Shown: positions 1 through 12,060, counted from the first letter of the stretch. The stretch: DNA of 64,000 nt from Gentiana macrophylla (GCA_026214975.1 CM047806.1:100718739-100782738), one strand, 5' to 3'. The notes: generated by a model from the letters alone, not told the origin. Program-made: numbers and translations.

Positions 1-1556
1 GACCGGCCTTTTTCCTCCCTCAAAACTCATTATAGGTTGCTCTCTATTTTACACAATAACTATGAGCTCTTGCAATTGTGATGTACAAAAGAGCTTGACA
101 CCCACCTCTTATTTATAGTGATAAGTGGCGCCCCTATGGTGTGGAAGAGAAGAAAACATTTTTCCAATAAAATAAGGAAAATCTTCTAGATTGATTTATC
201 TCTTTTATTATAATTAATTTTGCCAATATCTTATATTGAATATAATTATCATATTACCATAAATCTATTTTTCTAAAATCAATTAATATCTTATATTAAT
301 ATTATGGTAATCTTATTAATTAAAGTGCACAATCCAAGTGTATCTTACACACTTGAATGTGGCGCCCCAATAGTCAAAAGATTGACTTCGGAATATTCTT
401 TAATTAATATAAATTGTATATAATTAATATCTTGTATTTTATTTATTCATAATAAATAAATACCACCATATTAATTTACCACTATAACCTTTATAGTCTA
501 GTGATAAACTTTCCTTATTTGGTTATCAACTATAACCGCATTTTAATCCGACTCGATGTTCATATGTGTGTGACCCGATAGGCTTCCGAATATGTTGGCC
601 GTAGACACAAAGTGCAATTTACTAAAATGCCCTTCATGCCTAACGATCACGGGATAGCGTCTAGCAACACACCGTGACCCCCAATCATCGAAAGAGTCAA
701 AAGCAATGACTACTACCTTTCATGTGAAGCAGTTACCGTGTAACTTACAATCCTCTCGCTGTAATAATATCCATACGATCGTATCTCGAGTGTCAATACA
801 TTAACGATCGTATCTTATAATCTGGATATCATGCTCTCTCAGGATAACACATTTACTCCCACTTTGCTAAGATTCTCGAGAGCTAGACATTCCTTATAAG
901 AAGGCCATTTCGGATATTCGATCCCAATCATGGGATACGCGATTCCCGGACGACCAATCATATTTACTCCGCATGCTTCAATATCATACCCAATCACTAC
1001 CGCATGATCGCGCCGTGGTTAGGAGAAATCTCAATAGTGTCAAAGCATGACAATCCACACCGTGATGCCATGAAGACTCCAGTCAAAAGGATAATTACAC
1101 AACCGCCACATAGTGTGACACTTAATGTAAGTGGTTCAATCTAACGTACGCATTCTCTAATACACATCCACGTACAGTCCAATTGTCTATACACTTCGAT
1201 AGACGAGATCTATCCTTATCTTCTAAAATATAGAAGACATCCAATACTAGCTAGTCTGATTATACTATCAATGTCCTATTTGATAATACATAAGACTAGA
1301 GACATTTAAGTACCAACCTTGTTATAATGATTAGAGATCTCATCAACCATAATCAGTATCATGGTTTCTCTATCACAGATTGATACTAGGGACGTTACTA
1401 TATATATACAACAAATAATATGAAGATAAACAATATATAATAACATAAGTGCTTTTATTAATCATAATAAAGTTATTACATGAACTAAATAGACTGCAAA
1501 TGACCCGACCCGGTCGGATCCGGTCCAACCCGATTGGGTTTAGGACACCTTTCCAA
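1..1556 (-). mobile_element. Ty1/copia-like LTR, cut by window edge
   Basis: Non-coding, AT-rich stretch ending in ...CCAACA at 1551-1556. Read on the minus strand it starts TGTTGGAAAGGTGTCCTAA, a start typical of plant copia LTRs. It abuts the truncated left LTR of element A: the right LTR of A (8035-8691) is collinear only from about 1557 onward, so this LTR appears to have landed in A. The element body would lie left of the window. No primer-binding site is visible. It could be a solo LTR; the family is inferred from the terminus only. Confidence 0.5.
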
Positions 1557-2217
1557 CAGATCTACCATATAAAAATATAAAGGAACGTTCAAATCGTCTT
1601 ACCTTCAACTATGGAAAACTAGCTTGATCCACTCAAGCTAGAGTTGGAAAGGAGGAAGAAACCGAGAAAATAAGTCACCAAAAGCTCAAAGAAAATTTAT
1701 TTCATCAAATTGTATAAAATCTATCAAAGTATATGAAAACTAATGGATAGTATCTTTACACATTGTAATTCGAGTTCTGCGGACTTATATAGATTCATTA
1801 GCCGACTTAAGACTCAATAAAACCCTAATCGACCTAGTAGATGTGGCAGACTTCAGTTTCGTGTCCCTCAAGGCCTCGGTAAACCGGACCTAGCCCACGA
1901 TTTACTGGCCTAGCTATTCATCTCTTTTTTCTGTCAGATTTCTTCCTGGACATCATTCACTTGGCCCAATGTCTTCCTTTCATCCCATATCCATCCTTAG
2001 CGGCTCCGGACTTTGGTACATCACGAAAGAGGTATAAACAAGGCAAAATAGTACCAAATCTCCAGGTTAATAATATAAATGCAGAATCGTAAACCTAGAA
2101 TCATGCCCATAGAATTTAACATATATTCCATATGATAATGAGCCTATCTATCCTCTCTCTTGAGCATAATTCGGGGTAAATAAAGGTATAATTAATGGTA
2201 CTATTTAAGCGTTATCA
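1557..2217 (-). repeat. Left (3') LTR of element A, truncated
   Basis: Collinear with 8035-8691. Shared landmarks are the block at 1600-1640, the CGGTAAACCGG word at 1877-1887, and the end GTTATCA followed by the polypurine tract. The first about 760 bp of the LTR are replaced by the copia-like LTR at 1-1556. Confidence 0.8.
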
Positions 2218-2484
2218 ACTACCCCACATAGCTTTTGATCGTCCCGAGCAAAAAGGCTAAAAGAAAACAACATCCCGACCAATATACAAGTTAATTAAAA
2301 ACAACTACGCCTCATAAAGTCAAGATCAAGATCATGTCAACTCATATCCATAAGTAATGCATTAAACAATATTCATGTCATGAACCAATGTGTGTGTGCA
2401 ATAACTCCTCGATCTTTAGTAATGAGACAATCTCACATTACGTCAACTTTGTAGTCGAACTAACCGATCCACGAGCGTGCTTTT

Positions 2485-2735
2485 ATTAATTAAGGGGACA
2501 CAAGCCGGAAGGACAAAATAAGATACAAAATGGGAAAAAGGACAAGAAAAAAATAATGGTTGAGAAGGACAAAACGCGCGCTCATCATTACATGTGGTTG
2601 TAGCAACATGTAGTAACACATGTAGTAACAGGTGTGTTTTTGTCCTTCTCAACCACCATATATTTTCCTTGTCCTTTTTCCTCATTTTAGATCAAAAATA
2701 GTCCTTCAAAACCTTTAACCTATTAATTAATTAGA
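2485..2735. mobile_element. MITE with long terminal inverted repeats
   Basis: The left arm (GGAAAAAGGACAAG near 2533, GGTTGAGAAGGACAAAA near 2558) returns in reverse complement at about 2637-2690. The inversion extends outward to TTAATTAA on both sides (about 2485 and 2727), which suggests a TA/TTAA-type target duplication. No coding capacity. It sits in the 3' non-coding part of element A, so it is younger than A. A related arm structure occurs at 53393-53790. Confidence 0.65.
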
Positions 2736-3779
2736 TCAAATCAGCTGGGCAAGGTGAATCGATAACCGAGTATTACTCTTAGGCTCGCGTTTATCGGTCT
2801 ATTTCATGCAAGGGTCACGCATCTTATGCTTCATCGACTCTATTTTGCCAAAGAGAATGTAGATATATATCATGCAATTTATTTCTCTTTCTTGGCGGGT
2901 GAACGCTCATATTTCTATCTATCCTCACGGTCTCACTCTTGATAAACTACCGAATCCATAATTCTTTTGCCCTTATATTCGTTGGTAGAACATAATTCAG
3001 GATAAAGCTAGGGTCAACTCTAGTCAAAGTAATGCGCTATCTACTACACACTAAGGAAAGTGAGTTATACGTGCTTAAGATGGTGGCTCACAACAGAATA
3101 TGCGCTTAATACGCCACTATTTGAGAAGTGGGCACTACTTTTACTTATGCAAAGTGGAACAACGATGTAATCAATTAACTCCAAAAGGTCAAAGGTGTCA
3201 TTTTTTTCCGAAGTTTTGATGAAACGAATCAAAGTCTAGGTGGTGAAAAATGCGTCAAGAGAATCAAGATAGTCATGCAATTAACAGAATATAATGCTAA
3301 AAAGATAAGTGACGTTCCTACCCCCCAATTAATCGAAACATTGTCCCCAATGTGAAGATGAAAAAGTTAAAACGAAAAGGAACTTAGCTTCGTTATGGGT
3401 GGAGCAACGAGAAATAATGGATCTCCAATATATGCAATGGGCGACATGTAAGAAGTCTTCGAAAATTAGTTTGCACTAAATATCTCAAACAATCCAAGAG
3501 AAGAAATTTGGGTGACAATAACCATATAATGAAAGTGCGGCACTAAAAGAGAAAATGAAATTACTCTAAAACAATTTAAGCCGACAAAATTCGTTATATT
3601 ATTAAAAAGTCTTCTACATTAGTAGATAGGAAAAATAAAATTAAATACTAAAAATGGGAAAATAACAACAAGAAAAAGAAATAAACTAGTCCTCGTCAAA
3701 ATACTCCTCCCGGTCATCTCTAGGCTCAAAACCGGTAGGTGGTCCAGAAGTTGAGGCAGAAGCGAGTGAAAGAAGACGC

Positions 3780-4760
3780 TCAGTGACGTAGGGTAGTCCT
3801 AGGTGGTGGGGTCGAAGGAGGAATGCCTAAAAATTCCATCATTCTGTCCATTTTGCGATGTAGACTCGCAATCTCTCTTGCATTTTCCTCAATCATGGCT
3901 TTATGAGACCGAGGCCCTCCGTGGACCGGAGTGTGTTCTCTCTCAGCTCTTTGACCCACACGTTTGGATGCTTTTGAAACTGACTGCGAACTTATCTTTG
4001 GTTCAAGCTCTTCCCAATCGTCACTAACCAGAACCGGAACCTCATTTTCCAGAGCGAACATATCAATCATAGGGCCATAATGCAGGTGCTCTCGCTCGGA
4101 ATCATCGGAAATCTCCACGATGCGGCTATTCATCAACATGCTGATGTTAAATGGAGATTCTTGCTCCAGATAAAACATCAATTCCACCCTCCTTGATTGG
4201 CTGAAGGTGGGAACATACAAATCTGTTCAGGATCTTCCTATCCCAAGATAGGTCATTTTCTAGGAAGATGGTGGGGTCTCCCATTTGATTTTACTTCCAT
4301 TCCACCCTAAAATAATTAGCTATCATCTTCATCCTCTCTAGATCATCAACATCATAAGATGATGTGTACTCTTCCGGGCCCACTAGTGGATTGCGCACCC
4401 CGTAGTATGCATTGATCCGCTCTATGGTGAAATCCACTTTGACTCCCCGGACCATGGGAAATGTAGCTCATGGGTTATGCGCCAGATACGCATAGAATTC
4501 TTGCACCACCATAGCGTTGAACTGGCTTGGTGCCTCTGCCATATCTAGAATATCATTACACTTAAGGGCTCTTGGCAAGATAGTGCCACAATCCTCCAAG
4601 TCGACGCCACGCTCACGGGCAACCGGTCGTCCGTTCTAAAGACCTCGGAATGATTCATAAATCTCCAAAGAATTAAATTGTTGAACCCCGTCTATCAAGG
4701 GGGGTTAGCATCTCCGTATACAACCTGGGGACCACTCGGACAACATACGGTTCTACTGCA
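3780..4760 (-). pseudogene. Athila-type ORF ('plant transposon protein' region), broken
   Basis: Minus-strand translation contains the run VQEFYAYLAHNP, then a stop, then VRGVKVDFTIERINAYYG, the pattern of Athila ORF-1 / putative plant transposon protein domains. This continues, with stops and shifts near 4480 and 4290, into an open stretch of 146 codons (4220-3780) rich in acidic and then basic residues and ending STPPPRTTLRH. A collinear relative lies in element C at 28544-29060. The function of this domain family is not known. The break positions show that it is not expressed as one protein. Confidence 0.55.
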
Positions 4761-5809
4761 TTTTGGGCCCATCAGTGCTAATGACAAAGACTGCTGAAGA
4801 TGATGAATATGCTCTAAAAAATTACCATCGGTTTACCGGAACTATGGGCCGGTTTACCCTGCCTAATTTTTCCGATTTTGTTCTGGGACAGTGCTGCTAA
4901 GGATGGAAAAAGATGAACTGCAGCAACTACACTGGTACAGCAGCACCACACAGTAGCAGAGAGTGAAAAAGGTGTTTAGATGGAAGGAAAATGGGTGATG
5001 ATGGTGGTGGAAATATTGGTGATGGGTGGTGAGGTTGGCCGGGATTTATAAGGGAAGAAAAAATGGAGAAATTGGTGATGAAGAAGAAGAAGATGATTGT
5101 TGATAATGATGAATAATGGTGGTGCAAAGGTGTTTATATAGGAAAAATGATAGAAGATGGAAGGAAATAGTGGGATAGGGGAGTAAGGGTGGTGAGGGGA
5201 TTGACGGGTTGATTGATGGGATTGAGGAGGTGGAGTAATGGTGGAGTGTGGGAAATGAGGAAATAATAGAAAATAGGGAAAACGGGGCGGCTGCTCTGAC
5301 TGGTGGGTAACCGATGCAACGTGTGTCCATCACGTGTTATCGAAGGGTGTAATCTATAATCTGACACACAAAATGGATAAAACTCAGCTCGGTAAGGGGG
5401 TTATGCCCGATTTACCGGGGCCAACTTCTCTCCAGATTTTCTCAGTTCCTGTTCTGTACACCTTACATTAACTTGATGCTCAATCCTGACCTCCAATCAC
5501 TAGTTCTTACTCCTCCTTTTGGTATTTCTGACTCGATCCGAACCTACTTCACTAGAATCCACAACGAGTAAAAAAAACCTTCCCAACATCCATCGGTTTC
5601 AAGCCTAAGGGTGCAGTAGGATGAAAAAAAAACTCGTCATTTCATCCGGCTACTTTTACTGACTCACTTCCTCCTGAGGGTTCAAGAGTTAGTTCTGAGT
5701 TTATAGTCACTAGCTCAATTTACCTTCGGATCTCCAACCAGTCAAAGGTTGGGGATTTAACTCACCAAACTTGCATGTTCAAGGTTTTAACCATCATGCA
5801 CTTCCCTTC

Positions 5810-6628
5810 TCATCTGCTATTATCCCTTAGGAGTTCATTTTCCCGATTTTCCTTAGAAACTTTCTCAGCTCTCTTCTTGGCATGTCTCGCTCTCTTTGCT
5901 CGTGCGCTAGGTCTTCCTCTGCTTTGAGATTTAACTTTTATGCCCATGGATTCCATATTCTCTCTTTTCGGCTCTACCTTTTCACTACGCAATACGGAAG
6001 GGCTAGCTTCCGCGAGCGTCTTGCAGTGGTTTTTCTCCTCGTGCTCACTAAGAATTAATCTCATAAACTCCTGCTCATAGGTTTCTACGAGAACCTCTCG
6101 TTTCCTAGACCTCTCATCCTTTATCTCCACAAATTTAACATCTCCAGAACCATAAGTCATCCTGCAACGTTCAGACCTATTGTCTAGGTCTAAGATCTTA
6201 ACAGTTATTGCATCATTGTTCAAACTTAGAGTGATTTCCCCATTATCATAATCCATGATCGCCCGGCTGGTTGCTAAGAAAGGTCTACCTAATAGAACTG
6301 GGGCACTAGGATCCTCCGGTACGTCTAAAACGGTAAAGTCTATCGGGAATGTGAATCCTCCTGCCTTGATTGTGCAATTATTTAGCAGACCGGCAGGCAT
6401 ATCTCTGGTTTGATCGACAAAGGCCATGGACCGAGTTTTGTCCATGGTCATCTGAATCTTAATATTCTGACAGATGGAGAAAGAAAGAATATTGCAACTC
6501 GAACAGGAGTCGCAGAGCCCTAAACTTACAGATATACCATTGATTGGGATCGAGAGTCGAAACGTCCCTGGGTCTCCTAGCTTCACTATGGTATCAGAGT
6601 GCAGGTAACCCTCGGGCTCAGAAAACAT
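5810..6628 (-). CDS. Retropepsin-fold ORF of element A, active site degenerate
   Basis: A 272-codon ORF. Residues about 10-150 follow the aspartic-protease fold seen in Athila-like elements: an LCDS segment, where active members have LCDLGASVN, then FPIDFTVLDV and the flap-side block VLLGRPFLATSRAIMDYDNG. The D-x-G triad is replaced by D-S-C, so catalysis is doubtful. Residues about 220-272 form a strongly basic tail (GRPSARAKRARHAKKRAEK) that could bind nucleic acid or direct nuclear entry; this is inference. The ORF is followed by non-coding DNA, not RT. Element C carries a shifted relative (30207-31000). The start is the first ATG; a longer frame with upstream sequence cannot be excluded. 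Confidence 0.6.
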   Translation of the reverse strand: MFSEPEGYLHSDTIVKLGDPGTFRLSIPINGISVSLGLCDSCSSCNILSFSICQNIKIQMTMDKTRSMAFVDQTRDMPAGLLNNCTIKAGGFTFPIDFTVLDVPEDPSAPVLLGRPFLATSRAIMDYDNGEITLSLNNDAITVKILDLDNRSERCRMTYGSGDVKFVEIKDERSRKREVLVETYEQEFMRLILSEHEEKNHCKTLAEASPSVLRSEKVEPKRENMESMGIKVKSQSRGRPSARAKRARHAKKRAEKVSKENRENELLRDNSR

Positions 6629-7073
6629 TGTGTCTAGATCCTCTTCATGATCATCAGAATCGTAATTGGAAGATATGTCAATTAACTCAACAGGAAACGT
6701 ACCTGGGCGATAGGTTTCATACTCATCAGGCTTTCTTCGGCTTCTTGTTTAAGTGCTTCTGTCTCCTCCTCCACACATTTCTTGTCTACTTCATATTGCT
6801 CTTTGACTTTTGATCCCGGGTACATGGAGATTGGTTTGATATTCAACACTGTACAAGGCATTGTGCTTGACTTGTCTTGACTTTACCAACTCTTGTTGAC
6901 TGAATATCCGAAGTGTCCTAAAATTCCGGCGAAAGAGACAAAAGTAAAACAAAGAAAACAGTTAGCAACTTCCGCTTCAGTTGGGATTAGACCCAACTGT
7001 TGCGGACCTACTAACTAAAACTAACAGGGATATAAACAGAATCACAGAGGCTGTCAGAACTTGATTTTATGAC

Positions 7074-7110
7074 CCTCGGTAAATAGGGGGCTACCCACGG
7101 TAAACTGGGC
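7074..7110 (-). other. Leader motif of element A (paired CGGTAAA words)
   Basis: CTCGGTAAA at 7075-7083 and CGGTAAAC at 7098-7105 lie about 142 nt downstream of the primer-binding site in transcript sense. The same word occurs in U3 (1877-1887 and 8351-8360), in U5 (7893-7925) and twice more in the interior (about 4829-4856 and 5387-5420). Elements B, C, D and E carry different palindromic words in the equivalent leader position. Confidence 0.5.
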
Positions 7111-7247
7111 TCAGAATTTCTAATTTCGCTCAGAAACGATGCAGGTTTATTTCAAGACGACTCAAGACTCAAAAAGAAAATAAATTTAAAAGAAAACAAC
7201 AACTTCTTAATTATAGATAAAAACGTTTATTCTTGAAATTGGCCGTT

Positions 7248-7265
7248 GTCCCCAGAAACGGCGCA
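7248..7265 (-). other. Primer-binding site of element A (tRNA-Asp type)
   Basis: The plus strand reads GTCCCCAGAAACGGCGC, close to the 3' end of plant tRNA-Asp (TCCCCGGCAACGGCGCCA). It lies just inside the LTR that begins at 7273, as expected for a minus-strand element. Confidence 0.75.
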
Positions 7266-7272
7266 AAAAGCT

Positions 7273-8691
7273 TGATGTCGCGCTTGTAAGTCGCTTATAC
7301 TTACTAGGTCAATCGTAGTATAGCAAGGGAAAATCAAGGTCAATCCCACAGAGACAATGCTACTCAAGTATACATGAGTCTAACGTAATTAAGAAAACAT
7401 ATATGGCCGTTGACCAATAATAAACATAAAAGAAACATGATATTCCTTCCCCATCCCATCTATCTACTAACTTGGTATAGTTAATCTTTATGTTTACTTC
7501 CCCACACAATTTCCTTAAACTTAATCGAACGTTTTAATTCAGTTTTAGCTACGGGTGCATCTCCTAACCCTATCTACTTTCATTGTAAGGATAGCAGACA
7601 ATCTATACGCAACTACTCTCATTCGTTGGTTGTATTAGTTCATACGCAATAAGATCTAGAAATGCCGGAACACGACCGAAAACCTCTTTAAGCAGCTATC
7701 GACAATGACGAGCACGTTCCTAGGATCTATCAAGACTATGTCGTAACTAACACTTCATCTTGCAAGTCCTTCGTGTTAATTTACGAATTACGAATATTAT
7801 ATTAGCAAGACCTAATTAACCGTTTTAATAATTCTTGTCGATCAACGTAGCTGACGTTGAATCTCCAAATTAAGGTAACCTAAAAATTGCCTCGGTAACC
7901 CGGTATAGATCGCCGGTTTACCAAGAGCGGTGGTTCTTAATCGAGAATCTACATTGCTTCGTTCAGATTAATTCAAGTAACTTATGGGGTTGTTAAACAT
8001 GCAGATTAACTATAACACGTAAATACAAATACATCTACCATAATAAAGACATAATGGAACGTTCAAAGCTTCATACCTTCAACTATGGATCTCTAGCTTG
8101 ATCGACTCAAGATAGAGATGGCAAGGAGGGAAGAAACCAGAAAATAAATCACCAAAAGCTCAAAGAAACTTTATTTTATCAAATTGTATAAAACCTATCA
8201 AAGTATATGAAAACTAATGGAGAATATCTTCACACATTGTAATTCATGTTCTGCGGCCTGATATAGATACATTAGCTGACTTAAGACTCAATAAAACCCT
8301 AACCGACCTAGTAGATCTGGTGGACTTTAATTTTGTGTCCCCTAAGGCCTCGGTAAACCGGACTAGCCCACGGTTTTACTGTCCCAGCTCTCTTCATCTC
8401 TTTTTCTGGAAGATTTCTTCTTGGACTTCATTCACTTTGCCCAATGTCTTCCTTTTAGCCCATATCTGTCCTTAGCTGTTCCAGACTTTGGTACATCCTG
8501 AAAAGGGTATAAACAAGGTAAAGCAGTACCAAATCTCCGGGATAATAATATAGATGCAGAATCGTAAACCTAGAATCATGCACATAGCATTTAACACATA
8601 TTCCATATGATAACGAGCATATTTATCCTCTCTTGAGCATAATTCAGGGTAAATAAAGGTATAATTAATGGTACTATTTAGAGCGTTATCA
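7273..8691 (-). repeat. Right (5') LTR of element A, complete
   Basis: Runs TGATGTCG...GTTATCA, 1419 bp. On the minus strand, U3 holds the CGGTAAACCG word (8351-8360), then a TATA-like CTATATCA near 8265, then an AATAAA-type signal near 8160. U5 holds a second word pair (7893-7925). It ends directly against RT sequence of element D. Confidence 0.8.
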
Positions 8692-9752
8692 TGACTTCAT
8701 TTGACTTCCTGAAATCAATGCACACTCTGTGCCCAAAGAACAGTTTGACCAGTATCAACTCAGGGAACTCATTTGGCTGGACAATTAATCCTCCCTTCTT
8801 CGGCACGGCATGTATGGGGCTCACCCACTCACTCTACTACAAAATATGTTATAGGTCACACTTAAGAAATGATAATAATCACAGTTTTAATAAAACCAAG
8901 ACAAAGAAAAAATATATATCAGACTTACAACTTTCTATCACAATTATTGAAAAACCGAGATAAGTTATATCAATCAATCTCATTTTTAAAGTGTCACTTG
9001 ATTGATATGATATTTCGGTCACTGTTATTGGAAAACCGAGATATATAATATCAATCAATCTCAATTTTCAATTGTGACTGGATTGATTTTATATTTCTAT
9101 CACAGTTATTGAAAAGCGAGATAAATTATCTCACTCAATCTCACTTCAAAATAGTGACTGAATTGATATCAATATTTTTGTCACAATTATTGAAAAAACA
9201 AGATAAATTATATCAATCAATCTCACTTTTAAACTGTGATTGAATTGATATGATATTTTTGTCACATTGATTGAAAAAACGACATAAATTATATCAATCA
9301 ATCTCATTTTTAAACTGTGACTGAAATTATAATATTTTTGTCATAATTATAGAAAAAGGGAGACAAATTACATGATCACTATCTAAAATTGGGAAAATGA
9401 TTCTTATTTCATGCATCTTGATAACCTCCCCTTTAGCAACATCTTTCAATTGTGCCGTCAGCCTCCTTTGAGGTTGCGCCACTATGTTCTTGGCAGGATC
9501 AACAAAGATCTGATGCATAAAGACTGAGGGACTGATCCTTCGGATATCAGCAATTGTCCACACAAAATCTCCCATGTATTCCCTCGGTACTCGTAATAGT
9601 TTCTCCTCCTCAAACGTAGATAAAGACAATGAAATAAATAAGGGGAGAGTATCTTCATGTAAGAACATGTATTTCAAGTGCGAAGGTAAAGGCTTCAACA
9701 TTAAATTTTGGGGTGGCTCCTCCAATGATGTCCTCTGCTTCTTTCCAGTCAA
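8692..9752 (-). pseudogene. Reverse transcriptase N-terminal part of element D, interrupted
   Basis: 9752-9377 translates through WTIADIRRISPSV, QPQRRLTAQLKDV and FPILDSDH, the start of an Athila-like RT. After an insert (8834-9376) the frame resumes at about 8833 with WVSPIHAVPKKGG and then CIDFR down to 8692. The YxDD catalytic core would follow but is cut off by element A. The two halves rejoin cleanly if the insert and one copy of CACT are removed. Confidence 0.75.
8834..9376. mobile_element. CACTA-like insert with an 81-bp tandem array
   Basis: The insert splits an RT codon series and is flanked by CACT (8830-8833 and 9377-9380). Its left end, CTACTACAAAAT, resembles CACTA-transposon termini. 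From about 8938 to 9360 an 81-bp unit recurs about five times, each starting TCACxxTTATTGAAAAA and containing ATCAATCAATCTCA. No matching right-hand terminal repeat is seen, so this may be an end-truncated derivative. There is no ORF of its own. Confidence 0.5.
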
Positions 9753-10136
9753 CTATAGTTCAAAAAAAAATTTCCGCAAAGGACGATGAATGATTCTATC
9801 CACAAAGGAAATGGACGAACTCTGTTGACACGCCATTCACTACACCATATCCAAGCTTCAACTTCATCATTGCAATAATCCTTACCTTCTTTTAACAAAA
9901 ACACGGTTGCACCTTCTTGATCCAATGTTGCCTGCTGTTGCAACTAATAAACAAGTTCATCTATAGCATCCAACATATAGCAGGAGTCTCCCTCGTCATC
10001 AGCATATCATTTGACATATTGAAGATACACTATCCTCATTCACCCTCGGAATCAAATCTTTTTTATGCTCATCGATTAAAGTCTCACTGGTCATTAAGAA
10101 GGGTCTTCCTAGGATCAAAGATACATTAGAATTTGT

Positions 10137-10480
10137 TTACATATCAAACACTACAAAATCAATGGAGAATACAAACTTGTCCACTTTGACCAAGGCATCG
10201 TCGACAAATCCACAGGATTGTTTCATACAACGATTAACTAGTTTTAGGGTGATAGATGTCTCATTGAACTCTTTCATGCCCAGCTTGTGAAAGATGTATA
10301 GTGGACTTAGATTGACGCTAGCCCACAAATCGCATGAAGCTTTATTCAGTCATACATCTCCAATTGTGCAAGGTATAAGGAATCTCCTACTATCTTTACA
10401 CTTGGGTGAAACTTTTCATTGCAAAACTCCTCATTGAGATAGATCGTTTCTAGATCTAAATGATTCCTCTTGTGATAGAA
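10137..10480 (-). pseudogene. Aspartic protease region of element D
   Basis: Minus-strand product includes SVNLSPLYIFHKLGMKEF and LVKVDKFVFSIDFVVFDM, matching the protease of element B (46478-46888). The catalytic-Asp segment lies before the open stretch and is broken by stop codons. Confidence 0.6.
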
Positions 10481-10797
10481 TGCATCTTTCAAGAATTTGC
10501 ATACTCAGGTATTCTAGCCAGTGCCTCTACCAAGGGAATGCTGACTTGTAACATCTTAAACATCTCGATAAAATTTTGTAATGGCACTGTCATTAGGTTT
10601 GGACATTCTAAGGGGTAGGGCAAAAAATCAAGATTAATAATAACTGTGTTCTGAGACTTACTTCCAGATCGCTGCTCCTTCTCCTTGGCTTCAGTTAGAT
10701 CCACAGAACTCCACCTTGGTGGGCTCGAGATCCTCCTTGGTGACTCCCTTATTTCTCCAGATTCTGCCGCATCCTTATCTCTGCATGAGAGATTCGC

Positions 10798-12060
10798 TCA
10801 TTCCTCGATCACAGGTCCAGGAAACTGCTTACCGCTTCTTATCATGATCATGTTGACATCCATCGGGTTCTTCTCTGTATTGCTTGGTAACCCACCCAGA
10901 GCGTGTTCTAACACATGCTTGGCTATTTGCCCCACTTTGTGAGACAAATTCTGAACTGAAGCTTCTTGTTTCGTCATACGTGTTTCATTTTTCTGACAAT
11001 ACTTGTTGAAATTCGTGCCTTGTTCACTCATTGACTTGGTCAATTGAGTGATGCTCTCAGTATATGTCATGCTCATTTTCTCCATTGTTGCCTCCGATCC
11101 ACTAGACTTGTTTTATTGTGGGAAAAGGCACAAGTTGTCCTTGACCTCCCTTCACAATTAGAGTCAATATACCTGAATCTAGGGTGGTCATGAGTTCCCG
11201 GACGATAACCGCCCCCATATGGGTTCCTTGTCTTCCAATGTAATTCACGTCCGTTGTGTCAGGGGTCAGTATGCCATGAACCTTCTCCACTTTGGAAATC
11301 CGATCTTGCATACCATCCATCTTTTCATTGATCCCCACCAGCTGATTTTGTTAAGAAGTATCTTCACTGAGGATTCCCTAAGCTGACCGGACTTTCTCAA
11401 CCACTTGAGTTCCTCACTGACTTGTCAATTCGATTTTCTTGAGCTTCTCGTATGCCTCATCAGGTGATAGCAATGCATAGCATCTATTGCTCAAACCAAT
11501 AAGTCTCATTTTTCACTTGGCCTCAATCCGTGGTAAAAGCTCTGCACCCTTATTGGTAAAGAGATATCGTGGTGTCGGCATCTTCATTGTGCCTTCTTAA
11601 AATGCTCCCACACTTCCTCGAATTTCTCACATTGGTTCTGCTTAAAATTCATTATTTCATGTATCATCTAGAGGGACTTCCCTACCGGGCAATATTTGTT
11701 CATAAATTTCTGATGTAGGTCGGTCCACGTCTGAATCGAACCTGCTAACATGGACACAAGCCACTGTTTGGCGTTGTCCTTCAGTGTGAATGGAAACCGC
11801 TTCAACTTCATATTCTTCTCAAGCACTCCTACCAGCTGTGCCGTGCTGATAATCTCCAGGAAATTGGTGACGTGAACACTTGGATCTTCATTCGGTATCC
11901 CATGGAAGGTAGTGTAACTAGTCAACATCTGAATGATGTTCGTCTTTGGATAAAATACCTAAGCTGCATTCTAAGGTGGTACAATCGTTGGCACGAACTG
12001 CTCGATTGTTGGAACCGCATAACTATCGTCTATCCATAGCAATTACTTGGGTTGATCCAC
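10798..12060 (-). pseudogene. Gag region of element D
   Basis: Open pieces at 11928-11668 (YTTFHGIPNEDPSVHVTNFL, WTDLHQKFMNKYCPVGKSL), 11338-11102 and 11085-10798 are collinear with gag of element B (48555-47188). Stops and shifts separate them. The retrotransposon gag domain is recognised from the GIPNEDP and FMNKYCP blocks. Confidence 0.65.

Larger units (their letters stand above)
1557..8691 (-). mobile_element. Element A: non-autonomous Athila-like LTR retrotransposon
   Basis: Two related LTRs (1557-2217, truncated; 7273-8691) flank a 5-kb interior. The interior begins on the minus strand with a tRNA-Asp-like primer-binding site (7248-7265) and ends at a G-rich polypurine tract (complement of the bases after 2217). 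It holds only a protease-fold ORF (5810-6628) and a broken Athila-type ORF (3780-4760). No RT, RNase H or integrase can be found, so it must depend on enzymes from another element. Element C (27247-51404) has the same two-ORF plan. The right end lies inside the RT of element D; the left target site is lost. Confidence 0.8.

Noticed and set aside
4927..5367. Serine/proline-rich minus-strand ORFs
   Set aside because: They come from a purine-rich GGTGATG/GGTGG tract; overlapping frames are all open for the same compositional reason.
8938..9360. CRISPR-like or centromeric satellite array
   Set aside because: Five contiguous 81-bp units without spacers, confined to one insert inside an RT gene; this fits a transposon minisatellite.
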